64,000 nt of DNA from Coenobita brevimanus (GCA_032717465.1 CM064669.1:44590035-44654034); one strand, 5' to 3'; counted from the first letter of the stretch, positions 51,885 to 62,100 are shown. A program made the numbers and translations. The notes: generated from the letters alone by a model not told the origin.

Positions 51885-52739
51885 TCAACCTCGAAAAAAT
51901 CCCTCCAACTCCCTATCTATCATTCCAGCTAAAACAGTAACTCCCTGCCTGCTAAGATGAGTCCCATCCCAACTATACAAGGCACTTCGTCCATAAAACC
52001 GGTCCCAGCTGTCTATGAAAGGTATTGCATTATCTTTGCAATACCTTTCAAGGCGGCAGTTAAAACCTGTTGCCCTGCTCAACCACTCCCTTCCAACCCG
52101 CCACCTGGGTAAAACACCAAGCACTACAGGGGTTCCTCCCCTCTCCCTAACCTTTTCTAACATCAACTTGTACCTTTGCCATAGTACCTCACTCTTACGG
52201 CTACTAATATCACTGCCTCCTACACTGAGGCACACAGTGGGTTCGTCACCACTATCCTTCACGATATTTGAAATTTTTTCTATCACATTAGCCACCCTGG
52301 CCCCTGGAAGACACACATGTTTAGCGAGTGGAGTATACATGGCTCTGTTAAGATATCTCACCTGGGAGTCTCCAACAACAGCAACAATTTTTTTACCTTT
52401 CTTGTTCTGATCATACTTACCTGTACTGGAAGTTCTCTGACCGTCCTTCTCCTCTACTTCCCTCTCTGTCTTCCTTTCACATTCGTCCCGTAGTGCGTCA
52501 AAGGCATTAGTGGTCTTAACTTCCGTTTGGTTCTTAAGAGTGAACTTCGTTGCACCCTTGTTAACTAGTGTCCAACCTTCAGCCTTTTTCTCTTTCTCCT
52601 CCAACAATTCCCTCATTTGCGACTTCTCCTGCCTGAGAATTTGTACCTCCCGCTTCAGTTCGAGAAGTTTCTCCTTTAATTCAGGGTACTCCTTTTCAGT
52701 ACCTGCAGAGGGGACACAGCTTTCTGCCGAGGAAGCCAT
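51885..52739 (-). CDS. LINE ORF1, coiled coil and SGNH-esterase-like protein
   Basis: An intact frame of 284 codons from the ATG at 52,739, which I prefer to the one at 52,784 because it has a G at -3 and a G at +4 and opens the MASSAES sequence. A Lys/Glu-rich coiled coil comes first (around residues 20-60, EKLLELKREVQILRQEK). A linker follows, then an SGNH-hydrolase-like domain: VVGDSQVRYLNR with the nucleophile Ser, SVGGSDISS, and WDGTHLSRQG with the Asp and His. In related ORF1 proteins the GGSD block is usually GGND, so an Asn is replaced by Ser. Such ORF1 proteins occur in CR1/L2 elements and are thought to bind the LINE RNA. ORF2 begins about 150 bp downstream. Confidence 0.85.
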   Translation of the reverse strand: MASSAESCVPSAGTEKEYPELKEKLLELKREVQILRQEKSQMRELLEEKEKKAEGWTLVNKGATKFTLKNQTEVKTTNAFDALRDECERKTEREVEEKDGQRTSSTGKYDQNKKGKKIVAVVGDSQVRYLNRAMYTPLAKHVCLPGARVANVIEKISNIVKDSGDEPTVCLSVGGSDISSRKSEVLWQRYKLMLEKVRERGGTPVVLGVLPRWRVGREWLSRATGFNCRLERYCKDNAIPFIDSWDRFYGRSALYSWDGTHLSRQGVTVLAGMIDRELEGFFRG

Positions 52740-52827
52740 TACGCACAAATTCATACGAGGTAGCACAGCACTGTTACGGGTCACTACGGGTCACCACAAC
52801 ACACTAGCACAACACTTTCACGGATCA

Positions 52828-52868
52828 CTATAGTCTCACCAATCTAAAACCAAGGTTTGGGTGGGGTC
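52828..52868. repeat. Left arm of 41-bp inverted repeat
   Basis: It is the reverse complement of 53,524-53,564 with one mismatch. The core is CCAATCTAAAACCAAGGTTTGG on the plus strand. It lies directly upstream of ORF1, about 90 bp before its start codon. Confidence 0.95.
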
Positions 52869-53354
52869 TGGCGCTGGGTGCAGCCATGCCATACTTCCTA
52901 AACGAGCGATGAGTAGATTCTGTTATATATGTAATAGGCATCACAGATAGGTACACACATACTAGTACAATATAAACGTAAGTATTCTAGCATATCAAAG
53001 GAAGGTAAACTTGTAATGCATATGGTTCTTTTACATCAATATAGAAACGTGGCATACATATTTTACAGTGGTGCTAAAAAAAAAATTAGTTACTTTTACC
53101 GACTTTCACGGTAGTTCTAAGTTGGGTAAGTAATGTAACAATTACGTTTATAATATAATTTGAAGGAATCAGTAGAACATACGCTATTTTCTTAATATAA
53201 ATAAATAAGTTAAAACACTCATGAACGGCAACATCCAGGCCCATACTGGGAGTTAATCCATTGGAGGGAGATTTAAGCTTCTGTCACGTGCTTCCACTGT
53301 TCACTTTGTTATATATATAACTTAAATTATATTTATAACTTAAATTAGTTTGTC

Positions 53355-53357
<3 letters not shown>

Positions 53358-53394
<37 letters not shown>
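53358..53394. repeat. (CA)n microsatellite within LINE 5' region
   Basis: CA tract of 37 bp between the two inverted arms. Confidence 0.97.
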
Positions 53395-53395
<1 letters not shown>

Positions 53396-53469
53396 GTGGG
53401 TGAAGTCATGTCAGGCCAGGTGGCGAGGTGTGAGCGGACGAACTCTAACGGTGTCAGGTCAGCCACTAG

Positions 53470-53476
53470 CCAATCA
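53470..53476 (+). promoter_or_regulatory. CCAAT-box-like motif
   Basis: AGCCAATCAGAG lies about 50 bp before the right inverted arm and reads in the plus direction. It resembles a CCAAT box, but a single motif is weak evidence for a promoter. Confidence 0.25.
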
Positions 53477-53523
53477 GAGTATAGGAAACAAGGCAACGCT
53501 GTACGCCAGGAAATCCCCGTCTG

Positions 53524-53564
53524 GACTCCACCCAAACCTTGGTTTTAGATTGGTGAGACTATAG
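53524..53564. repeat. Right arm of 41-bp inverted repeat
   Basis: Begins GACTCCACCCAAACCTTGG and ends GGTGAGACTATAG, pairing with 52,828-52,868 across a 655-bp spacer. Beyond it, 53,610-53,660 also shares CACACTAGCACAACACT with 52,799-52,815 in direct orientation. Confidence 0.95.
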
Positions 53565-53687
53565 CACAGCATTCTTGCTGATCACTACAACACACTAACA
53601 CAGCCACTATCACAGATCACTAAAACACACTAGCACAACACTACCACAGGTCTCTAGCACGTCTGAGGAGACTGACCTCACGAGAGC

Positions 53688-54331
53688 GGTAGGATTGTGG
53701 AGGGTGGCTGGGTGGGGGGTAGGATTGTGGAGGGTGGCTGGGTGAGGGGTAGGTTTGTGGAGGGTGGGAGGGTGAGGGGTAGGATTGTGGAGGGTGGGAG
53801 GGTGAGGGGTAGGATTGTGGAGGGTGGCCGGGTGAGGGGTAGGATTGTGGAGGGTGGCTGGGTGAGGGGTAGGATTGTGGAGGGTGGATGGGTGAGGGGT
53901 AGGTTTGTGGAGGGTGAGGGGTAGGTTTGTGGAGGGTGAGGGGTAGGATTGTGGAGGGTGGGTGGGTGAGGGGTAGGATTGTGGAGGGTGGGAGGGTGAG
54001 AGGTAGGATTAATAGAGGGTGGGAGGGTGAGGGGTAGGTTTGTAGAGGGTGAGGGGTAGGATTGTGGAGGGTTGGTGGGTGAGGGGTCGGATTGTGATGG
54101 GTGGGTGGCTGGGTGAGGGGTAGGATTGTGGAGGGTGGGTGGCTGGGTGAGGGGTAGGATTGTGGAGGGTAGGTGGGTGGGTGAGGGGTAGGATTGTGGA
54201 GGGTGGATGGGTGGGTGAGGGGTAGGATTGTGGAGGGTGGATGGGTGAGGGGTAGGATTGTGGAGGGTGGCTGGGTGAGGGGTAGGGTTGTGCAGGATGG
54301 CTAGGTGAGGAGTATGACTGTAGAGGTAGGA
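53688..54331 (+). repeat. 30-bp minisatellite, right part, ~20 copies
   Basis: Same unit and strand as 47,971-48,417. The first unit starts at GGTAGGATTG, continuing the phase left at 48,417. Several shortened units (GGTAGGTTTGTGGAGGGTGAG) lie near 53,900-53,945 and 54,035. The antisense 239-codon Pro/Thr/Leu-rich frame is an artefact of the repeat. Confidence 0.96.
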
Positions 54332-54339
54332 TGAAAAAC

Positions 54340-55150
54340 TGTCTTCAATAACCCTTTCAGTATGATGACGACTTTTGCTCTTTAATAATGTTACCACCAG
54401 ACGATTTTATTCACGGTAATAGTCCCCGTGTAGAGAAAGGGTTAAATTCAGCATCCACCAACCCTGTTCAACACGATGACGCCTTCTGTTAGAGTCTTGC
54501 TTTTGCCAGACGATTTTATTCATCATAAGGAAAGGATAGATACAGTTCCCACTAACCCTGTTCAACGCGAGGACGACTTGTTTTACCCTTACTACCGCCA
54601 GACGATTTTATTCAGCATAATAGAAACCCCTCATACCAAAGGGATTAAATCACTTCAGTACCATCAGTGACATTGGATTATTCTATTTTTTTTTTTTTCC
54701 ATTTAGGCTGTATTATTCTTGCTGCCGCCAGGCGATTTTATTCAGCGTAGGAGAAACCCCCGGACACTGTGTAAAAAGATGTCATCACTTCACTACCATG
54801 ACGTATCTCTTATATTTTGTTTAGGTATGTGAAGGGATATAACCACTTCACTAACATGACATCTTATGTTTTATTTCACTGAGTGAAAGGATATAATAAC
54901 TTCACTACCGTGACGTATCTAATATTTTATTTCACTTTGGTGAAGGGATATAATCACTTCACTATTTCATATCTTTCTGCTACCTGCAGGTGATTTTATT
55001 AAACTCAGACGAGATTTACTGAACTGGAGGCGTAAAACATCCTTTATTAAGCCTTCATTACGAGAAGTCCATCTTACAGTGAAAGAAATGGCCTGGAAGT
55101 AACAAGAATATAACGTAAATAACGTCCTCGGGCTGAAGGGACAATAATAT
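54340..55150. mobile_element. Tandem cluster of TTAA element half-units
   Basis: CCAGACGATTTTATTCA occurs at 54,397-54,413, 54,506-54,522 and 54,598-54,614, with a one-base variant at 54,725-54,741. Each is preceded by ACCCTKTTCAR-GATGACG-like text and followed by a GGGTTAA or GGGATTAAA-type end, giving units of about 90-120 bp in one orientation. From 54,790 to 54,970 shorter CACTTCACTACCATGACGTAT units repeat about four times, and 55,000-55,140 has a right arm ending GGGCTGAAGGGAC. Confidence 0.72.
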
Positions 55151-55915
55151 TATAATTGTCACATATTGGTCATTCAGTGTACCACCGTCCTTCAGAATAT
55201 AATTATTTTCTGGTGCCAGTTGACTGAAGGAAACGGTAATTATGTTCCTATTTTAAGTTTCAATATCGTCGATACTGCATTCCTAAAATGAAGCCGCCTC
55301 TCAGTCCTAAATAACAGGGTGAGATTGTGAGTCATTTATCCCAGTTTAAAGAATAAACGATGAAAATAAAAAGTCGACAAGTTAACGAGCGCCCCAGATT
55401 TTTCTTTCTTTTTTATTATAATTTAATTTTTCCAAGAATGCCAGAAATTAGAGCAAGTCGTGAGAGGACGGACTCAGTCAGGGTTATATTTCTGGCAGTC
55501 GGGTAAAGGCTTGTGTTTTGTGTTATTTTACGTCAGGATTTCTCAGCCGTGGGGTTTTGTATTTGTCATGTGGTCGTTTTATCATTCTTCGTCGAGGCTC
55601 TGGGTCAGAAGAAAAGCTGTGTTTACTTGTATTTATTCTCTTTCAGTCTGCCAGAAGACGATTTTATTCAGCAAGGAGGAATTCTAATGGTCAAGGGGTA
55701 CAAAACTACCTCGAGTAACCTTTGGAATGTTCAGACTATCTTTACCTGAGAAAATATATTTGATTTAGCCCGATAAAATACTGTCTTCCTCAGTCAGTAT
55801 TTCCCTGCGCCTGTGACCTCCAGTCTCTGAAACACGACGTCCAGGCATCCCCAAGAGAACAGACTTTGAATTTGACTTGCTCTCTTGTGGTCAGTTTTCT
55901 CCTGGAAAGAATGCT

Positions 55916-55919
<4 letters not shown>
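55151..55919. other. No gene; one more TTAA element arm
   Basis: AGACGATTTTATTCAGCAAGG at 55,656-55,676 is a left-arm phrase. Overlapping 66-78-codon frames at 55,460-55,749 cross it and are not supported as genes. Confidence 0.5.

Positions 55920-56008
<89 letters not shown>
55920..56008. repeat. (CT)n-(CA)n compound microsatellite
   Basis: CT run (55,920-55,968) passing directly into CA (55,968-56,008). Confidence 0.98.
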
Positions 56009-56010
<2 letters not shown>

Positions 56011-56159
56011 AATCACTTTCGCTTGTTCGTACACACTCTTTGTTGACCTTTCAACTCGACCTTTTCACCTGACCTGCAAGGAGAGAGGTGAGATACGCTG
56101 AAATTTAAGGACGACTTTTAGTACGGAAAATACTCTCTGTGCAACACGTTAAGTAATGT

Positions 56160-56300
56160 TTGTGATGGTTGTGGTGGTGGAGATGGTGGATTTGGTGATA
56201 GTGGTTGTGGTGGTGGAGATGGTGGATTTGGTGATAATGGTTGTGGTGGTGGATTTGGTGATAGTGGTTGTGGTGCTGATTGTGGTTGTGAAGTTGTTGA
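56160..56300 (+). repeat. ~36-bp GTGGTGGAGATGGTGG repeat
   Basis: Units of GGTTGTGGTGGTGGAGATGG plus TGGATTTGGTGATAGT, three to four copies, some shortened. Confidence 0.88.
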
Positions 56301-56602
56301 TCATGGCTGTGGCAGTGAAACTAGAGTGAGTAACTGAGTGTGAATGAGGCGTAAAATAAGAACGAAGGAGAGTGAATGAGTGGGAGAGAGGGTAAGTGTT
56401 TGAAGCATGGAAGTGAGTGAGTGAATTAGAGTGGTGAGGTACGTTTTGGCCAATCCTTCTTAGTGAAGTATATATATATTTGTTTGTCCCTACTGTCCCA
56501 CTCATATTTTTGCCTGTCCCTTTCTCCCACGCATATTTTTGCTCCTCCGTATTGTCCTGCTCATATTTTTGTTTGTCCCTGTTGTTCCAATCAAAAAAAA
56601 TA
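56301..56602. other. No gene; CATATTTTTG-TGTCCC local repeat
   Basis: TTTGTTTGTCCCTACTGTCCC, ATATTTTTGCCTGTCCC, ATATTTTTGCTCCTCC and ATATTTTTGTTTGTCCC recur at about 35-40 bp between 56,475 and 56,590, an old short tandem repeat. Confidence 0.55.
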
Positions 56603-57420
56603 TCAGTACTCTGTGTAACGTAGCTGCAACCGTAGGATAAGTGCATTGACCTTTAGATGTTCACAGATATTTCGCTTGTATTTCTGATACTGAACTCTTT
56701 CTAAAAACAGCGTCATGTTGTATGAATCTTTCATGTTTGCAGTATGTGAAGTAGGTACAGAAAGAAGTTTATTTCCTTTTTGAAGAAGGACTTCTTCCAA
56801 GCTGACTGTTGACGGATCTGTGAACAAGCGCTACTCGTCCACATTGTGTTTTTGACCAAGAGCCCCCATGACTGAATTAACATCTTTACGAAACGCAAGA
56901 CCATCCTCTTGAGAGTAGCATTCATTGAAATCATCATGGAGGCTGCGGGGGAAAAAAAATAATCGCGTAGCAGTAATTTCCAGCCCTCTGATCTTGTAAC
57001 TGAAAGTTCAGCCAGCTTCTTAGGTAAATCCAAGCCACGAACATCTTAGGTGAATCCAAGCCACGAACAAGGTCATTCAGATCTCCTTGAGACAATAAAT
57101 ATGGTTCTTTGGAAGAACAGGTAACCTGGAATGTTGGATCAGACATTATTTCATCTTTTTCCTGGTGATGTGCTGCAGCTTAGTTTGATTCCTCATCTCT
57201 TAAATTACCTGCTCTGGAGGATTTGGTACTGGAAGTTCAGCACTGTGGGGAACTGGTCTCATTGCAGATGGTAAATTATGGTATTTCAAGAAGCTCTTTG
57301 CTTTTGAAGTAATCGCTTTTGTGCTTGTAAGGTGGAAATACTGTAGCATTCTGTTGTGTGATCTTTGGGTTCCCTCGATATCATTGCAACAGCAAATGGC
57401 ATGTGATGTGAACCGCTTAG
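56603..57420 (-). pseudogene. Decayed copy of a repetitive arthropod gene family
   Basis: Successive minus-strand frames read, in order, KSFLKYHNLPSAMRPVPHS (near 57,260), LLSQGDLNDLVRGLDSPKMF (near 57,080), DGLAFRKDVNSVMGALG (near 56,880), RLFTDPSTVSLEEVLLQKGN (near 56,800) and ICEHLKVNALILRLQLRYTEY (near 56,620). They match, from memory, a large family of uncharacterised arthropod proteins typified by DLNDLVRDL, an FIDSSK-SLK-VLLHNGN block and DLKVVALLLG-QLGYTKY. Such genes are multi-copy and probably transposon-related; their function is unknown to me. At least four stops or frame changes break it. It ends close to the start of duplicate copy B. Confidence 0.6.
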
Positions 57421-57749
57421 CTTTCCTGTGAGTAGTTTTAATAGTAGTGATAAAAAGGTGATAGGGAAGATGGGAAAAAGATTGGAAGAGAGGAGGGCAG
57501 ACGCAGAAAAGAATAATAAAGGTGAAGGAAGAAGTTGGCAGTACCACGTCAAATGAGTGGATGATGGTCACCGCAATTTACCACCTCAAATTTTGGATTC
57601 AGTCTGATAAAAGCCGTTGAGGTTGACTTTGCCATGTGACCTTGACCATGACCTGTTGTACTAAAAAAAAGTTGAACATACCCTTGTTTGACCGTCAACC
57701 CTTCTGTCATGTTTGGTCCAAATCTGATCAAAAGTGTTTTAGTTTTTTG

Positions 57750-57751
<2 letters not shown>

Positions 57752-57794
<43 letters not shown>
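57752..57794. repeat. (CA)n microsatellite in copy B
   Basis: 43 bp, against 142 bp at the matching site of copy A. Confidence 0.98.
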
Positions 57795-57796
<2 letters not shown>

Positions 57797-59665
57797 AGCT
57801 TGACATAGTTGTCTCTTGTTGCTCACAACTCTGCCTCTCCACTTCACGGGCTTATCCATCTCAGTCCCTCTCCCATTTCACTTCCTTACCCATTTCACTG
57901 CCTCTTTCATTTCGCTGCTCACAGCACACCCACATCACTGCAGCACTGATATCACTGCCTCACCCACGTCATTGCATCTCGTGCCTCACTGCAGTGTAGG
58001 TTTTTAAAAGATATCCTTCATAAATGAAAGTGTCGGTGGGGGAGGGGTAAAGAAATTAGCGTGAGGGACATAGCAATGGGTTGCAGGAGGTGGAATAATT
58101 ATGTGGTATATGGTGGGAAAGGCCATGGAAGTATGCCGTGTAAAGGTTTGATGTTGTTGGAAAAGTGGTTTGAAAGCAGTGGAGGCATATATAGGCTAAA
58201 TGTTTTCTGCAGTAGTACCAACAAAAAGAACAATACAGGAAAGCGTTCAGAGAGCGCGTACCTCCGCCGGTGCCAGTGCTATTGAGAAGGATCCGGATCC
58301 GGATCCCCTTAACCCTTTCTCAATCCGCCATTTATCATGTGAATGTCACAAGCGAAGATCCCCGTCTCGACGATAGCGTCACTAAAGATTACTGGAAATT
58401 ATATATCGCCCTGGAGTGTCAGACCTGATTGCTTTATCCGTCATCTCGCTTAAGGCTTTTATTCCTCTCTTCTGCTGTTCACCCTTTCATCGCCGGAGAT
58501 CTTTCCTACGATTTTTTAAGTGACAGATTTACTCGCATATTCGTCAGTTCTGAAAACTTTGGTATTGGGGACAATTCTCTCCATTTTTTACACGTCTAAT
58601 CTCATCACTACGAGTGAACTTTCCTTCGATTTTATTCAGACTCCGGAATTACAAAACTTTGGGTACCCTTTTCTTCTCTTCCACATCTTGCTTCTTCACC
58701 GCGAGATCTTTTTTGTGATTATATTTAGACTTTGTGGTCATTCCACGCCATCATCCACACACCTTTCTTAGTAGGAAAACTCTCTCAGGACACATTGGTC
58801 TTTTTTCCATCCCTTCCACGTTTAAGCCTTTCTGTATGAGATCTCTTTCCTCCGATTAAATTCAGACTTCTGAAAGACTTCCCGTAGTGGCAGCTCAGGT
58901 TACTTTATCCATCGCTTTGCAATTTTCTAGTGTATACTCCTTCATAACACCCTTTTCTTCTCTCTCTGCCACGTCTGACACCTTCACTACGAGATCTTTC
59001 CCACGATGTATTCAGGCTTCTCGTAGTGGCACATGTATTTGCTTTATCCGTCATTTGACACCTCTCTTAGTACAGACTTTTTGTGGAGACACTTTTCTCG
59101 CCTTTACTTTTAACCTTTCCATTACGAGAGATGAGATCCTTTCTTTGATTTTATTCTTCTCTCCAGTGTCACATCTGTCACATAATTCTCTTTGCACCTC
59201 AGTGTAATTGCGTTTTCTCCCACTTTTTTCATCACGGATATTATATTCTTCGTTTGCCTTTCTTCAGTTTCCCGTGAACTTACGTATTATTTTTCGGTAC
59301 TTTTTCCTCCAGTTCTCCATATTTCCTTTAGCTTTCGTTCTTAATACTTTGTTAAATCTCAGACTCCCGTGACTCACCCACAGCTGAATGAAAATCGTCT
59401 GGCGTAAGTTGGAATAAAATACAAGAGTTGTTTGGACCATGAGAATCTTAAACTTTCTTCCGTTTATCCATCTTCCCTTCACCCTTTTAAAAATTCTTTA
59501 TTAAACATTTTTCCAACTCTCAGCTTGAACTGCACATCTTGACAGAAATCTAATATTCTTGTCTCTTCGTCTCCATTGTACCCTCCATGAAAGTCACTGC
59601 CAAAAGTTAGAGCTTCACGTGTCGACTGAGTATCCCCTTCGCAGGTCTTTTGTGTTCAGTGTTCC

Positions 59666-59666
<1 letters not shown>
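57795..59666. other. Unique-looking part of duplicate B, no gene seen
   Basis: Matches 447-2,311, including the nested GGATCC site at 58,290-58,312. GCTGAATGAAAATCGTCTGGC at 59,382-59,402 is a well-preserved right arm of the TTAA element; copy A has ATGAAAATCGATGGCG there. Confidence 0.5.

Positions 59667-59743
<77 letters not shown>
59667..59743. repeat. (GT)n-(GA)n compound microsatellite
   Basis: GT (59,667-59,704) then GA (59,704-59,743). Copy A has only GA here. Confidence 0.98.
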
Positions 59744-59749
<6 letters not shown>

Positions 59750-59946
59750 GCCTTGCCTGTCTGTAGAATATGATCTTTAACCATATAAGTAGAATGGCGT
59801 CTTTTATATTTTATGTTTGTTACAAACAGACGATTTTATTCAACTAAGGAGATTTTTTATAGGGATTGGGGCAAGAAATTAGTTCCGTTGAAAAAACATG
59901 TTTTATAAGTGTGTATCTCCTATTGTTGGGGTTAGAAACAAAATCC

Positions 59947-59948
<2 letters not shown>

Positions 59949-60012
<64 letters not shown>

Positions 60013-60030
60013 CGCGTCTGTGCGCGCGCG
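59949..60030. repeat. (GT)n with GC-alternating tail
   Basis: GT to 60,008, then TGCGCG-type alternation to about 60,030. Matches 2,902-2,950. Confidence 0.97.
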
Positions 60031-60206
60031 CAAAATAACTCGGACAGTTTGTATCTAATTTTAAACAAACTTGGTGAAAGTGTTGAGGACCAGTCAGTGA
60101 GGAAACCTATGATAGCCTATTTCGGAGATGTGGTAGAGACGGAATCACTCTTCCATAGAAAGACCAACCTTGCATCAGGCACACATACCTAGTCGTAACT
60201 TTCTTC

Positions 60207-60335
60207 ATGAAGATTCAAAAAGCTTCAAGAAGAAGAAGATTCAAGAAGCTCCGAGATAAAGGAGGAAAGGATTCAAGAAGAAGCTTAAGAAGAGGAAGAA
60301 GAAGAGGCTTCAAGAAGAAGGAAAAATATTTTATA

Positions 60336-60371
<36 letters not shown>

Positions 60372-60625
60372 GTAGAAGGAGCAGAAGAAGGAAGGAAGCC
60401 ACAGGAAGAAAAAGAAACTTCAAGAAAGATTTTTTTTTTTAAGATGATGATGATGATGAAGTAGAAGGAGAAGAAGGGAAGCTACAAGAAGAAGGAAAAA
60501 AGGACGAAGATGTAGGAGAAGAAATCTTTAAAAAGATGCAGAAGCTTGAATGAGAAGTTTCAGGAAGAACAAGAATGGGAGCAAGAAGATGACGAAGGAA
60601 GACGATGATGATGATGATGATGAAG
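60207..60625 (+). repeat. GAA/GAT-rich low-complexity tract
   Basis: Copy B version of 3,140-3,540 with a longer GAT run (60,337-60,370) and further GAT runs at 60,443-60,459 and 60,603-60,623. Confidence 0.88.
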
Positions 60626-60804
60626 CAGCTTCAACTGGAAGAAGAAGATTGAAGAGGAGGAGGAGGAGAAGAGTTTTGATGATGTACTCGTATGAGGGAT
60701 ATTGGAGCCAAGGATGGGAAGGAGTTACATCAAAGGGGCGGCAGAGGCGGGTGTTTATACTTGAGGGAATCCTTAAGGAGCTTGGTATTCCTCAAGGGAT
60801 TTAA
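60550..60804 (+). CDS. Uncharacterised 84-codon open frame in duplicate B
   Basis: Partner of 3,442-3,681. The Arg-rich part and the ending VLMMYSYEGYWSQGWEGV continue as in copy A, but without the extra T the frame runs on to KELGIPQGI. The two substitutions seen in the last ~100 bp (GGT/GGA and CTC/CTT) are both silent in this frame. The sample is too small to show selection. No known family. Confidence 0.18.
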   Translation: MRSFRKNKNGSKKMTKEDDDDDDDEAASTGRRRLKRRRRRRVLMMYSYEGYWSQGWEGVTSKGRQRRVFILEGILKELGIPQGI

Positions 60805-60950
60805 GCGATTACTTTAGTATTGCGTAGAAGGGAGGAGGAGGCTGTGTCGGTAGCGAGATGGTTTCAGGGGATTCAGAGCCGCAGTAGAAACCCATTCACC
60901 TTGGGAAGGTTTTATGAGTATCGTAGTAAATTTAACCAGGTGAATGCGGA

Positions 60951-61460
60951 TTTTTTTTTTTTTTTTTTTGCCTTTGCTTCTAGCAGGTGACTTTATTGAA
61001 ACCGGAGAAGGACCTATAACAGTGAAGAGGTTAACGATGGTTAACTATCCCCTCCAGTTCGGAAAGTCTTCCCTGTGGTAACTAAAATTGACGGACGGTA
61101 GCTGTAATAAAACATAATCGAGCTGAAGCAGTTAACACTTACAGTAAATGATGTAATATTCATTTTGTTCCTGCTGCCTCCAGACGATTTTATTCGGTTT
61201 TTGGTGACGTCTTTTAGTTAGTCAGTAAACAAAGGATGTGTGTAACTTTGCCAGCTTGAAGGATTTCTGAAAGGCTGCATAGAAACTTCCGGAGAAAGCA
61301 AGAAAAAGTGAAGAGGCTTCTTCGAATTAAGCTCTTAAGTTACGTCCGCTTAGTACGAGAGGCCTTTCCTAGACTGAGTTGGTATTAAGCTGGTGGAGCA
61401 GTTCCTGGAGCGATCCTGTCTTCAGCCGCACATCAAAGTTTTTTTTTTTTTTTTTTTAAT
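60951..61460. mobile_element. TTAA element copies in duplicate B
   Basis: After a T run, AGCAGGTGACTTTATTGAAACC, AGTGAAGAGGTTAACGATGG, AACTAAAATTGACGGACGG, and CCAGACGATTTTATTCGG (61,189-61,206) repeat the copy A arrangement. The last phrase is better preserved here than in A. Confidence 0.6.
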
Positions 61461-62036
61461 GGGAAGACGCATACAACTGTGTAATGGTTCCGTATATGTG
61501 TAATATATACTTTTGTTCTTGTTTTACCACCTGAGTTCTTTACCCAAGCTGAGATGGTCGTACGAGTAGTTACCACACGTCTTTCTTAGCACTTCAGTCC
61601 GATGACATATTCATTTACTTCTGCTGCCATTTGATTTTATGCAGGTTAGAAGGATCTTTAGAGATGAACAGATTAATCAAGGCTGTATCCATTCCCTTCA
61701 TTCGAAAAGCCTTCCATGAGTCAAATATTATCACTATTACTATAACAAAATCAGTGTTAATTATGTGGCAGGCGATAAAATAGATGACTTAATGAGCAGA
61801 TAATATATTTCGCAGAATAACGAGGAAATACAAGATGTAATTAAGAATAATGTAATGAACCAGTATGTGGAAAATGTTTTTAAAAATATATATTAATAAG
61901 CAGATGAGTAAGTGAGGATGTGCAGGTAGCTGGGAAGTGTTATGAACTACCTTCAAGGAGACTGATTATCCCCTGGTAAGGGAAGGCAGGTCAGGGAATC
62001 GTATGTATGTTTGTGTGCGTGTGTGTGTGTGTTTGA
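61461..62036. other. No gene seen
   Basis: AT-rich counterpart of 4,380-4,920 in copy A. Confidence 0.45.
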
Positions 62037-62100
62037 ATGTATGTATGTATGTATGTATGTATATGTGAGTGTATGTATGTATGTATGTATTTATGAATGT
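62037..62100. repeat. (ATGT)n microsatellite, interrupted
   Basis: ATGT tetranucleotides with ATGTGAGTG and TTATGA interruptions. Longer than the copy A tract at 4,921-4,947. Confidence 0.93.

Larger units (their letters stand above)
48418..53687 (-). mobile_element. CR1/L2-type LINE, near full length
   Basis: A non-LTR retrotransposon of about 5.27 kb on the minus strand. In transcription order it has a 5' region (53,687 to about 52,740), ORF1 with coiled coil and SGNH-esterase domain, ORF2 with endonuclease and reverse transcriptase, and a 3' untranslated part (48,687-48,418) ending near AGCTGCCTAGTATGGGCCAA, a 3' end I associate with decapod elements of this group. It lies inside one minisatellite whose two parts flank it. 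ORF2 carries several stops and frameshifts, so it is not autonomous now. The exact 5' limit is uncertain because of the foldback region at 52,828-53,564. Confidence 0.87.

Noticed and set aside
52015..52410. 131-codon plus-strand frame
   Set aside because: It is the shadow of LINE ORF1 on the other strand, as are 52,510-52,833 and 50,475-50,756 for ORF1 and ORF2.
53678..54397. 239-codon Pro/Thr/His-rich antisense frame, and its counterpart at 47,949-48,437
   Set aside because: Both lie on the 30-bp minisatellite, whose period is divisible by three. Indels among units shift the frame without consequence.
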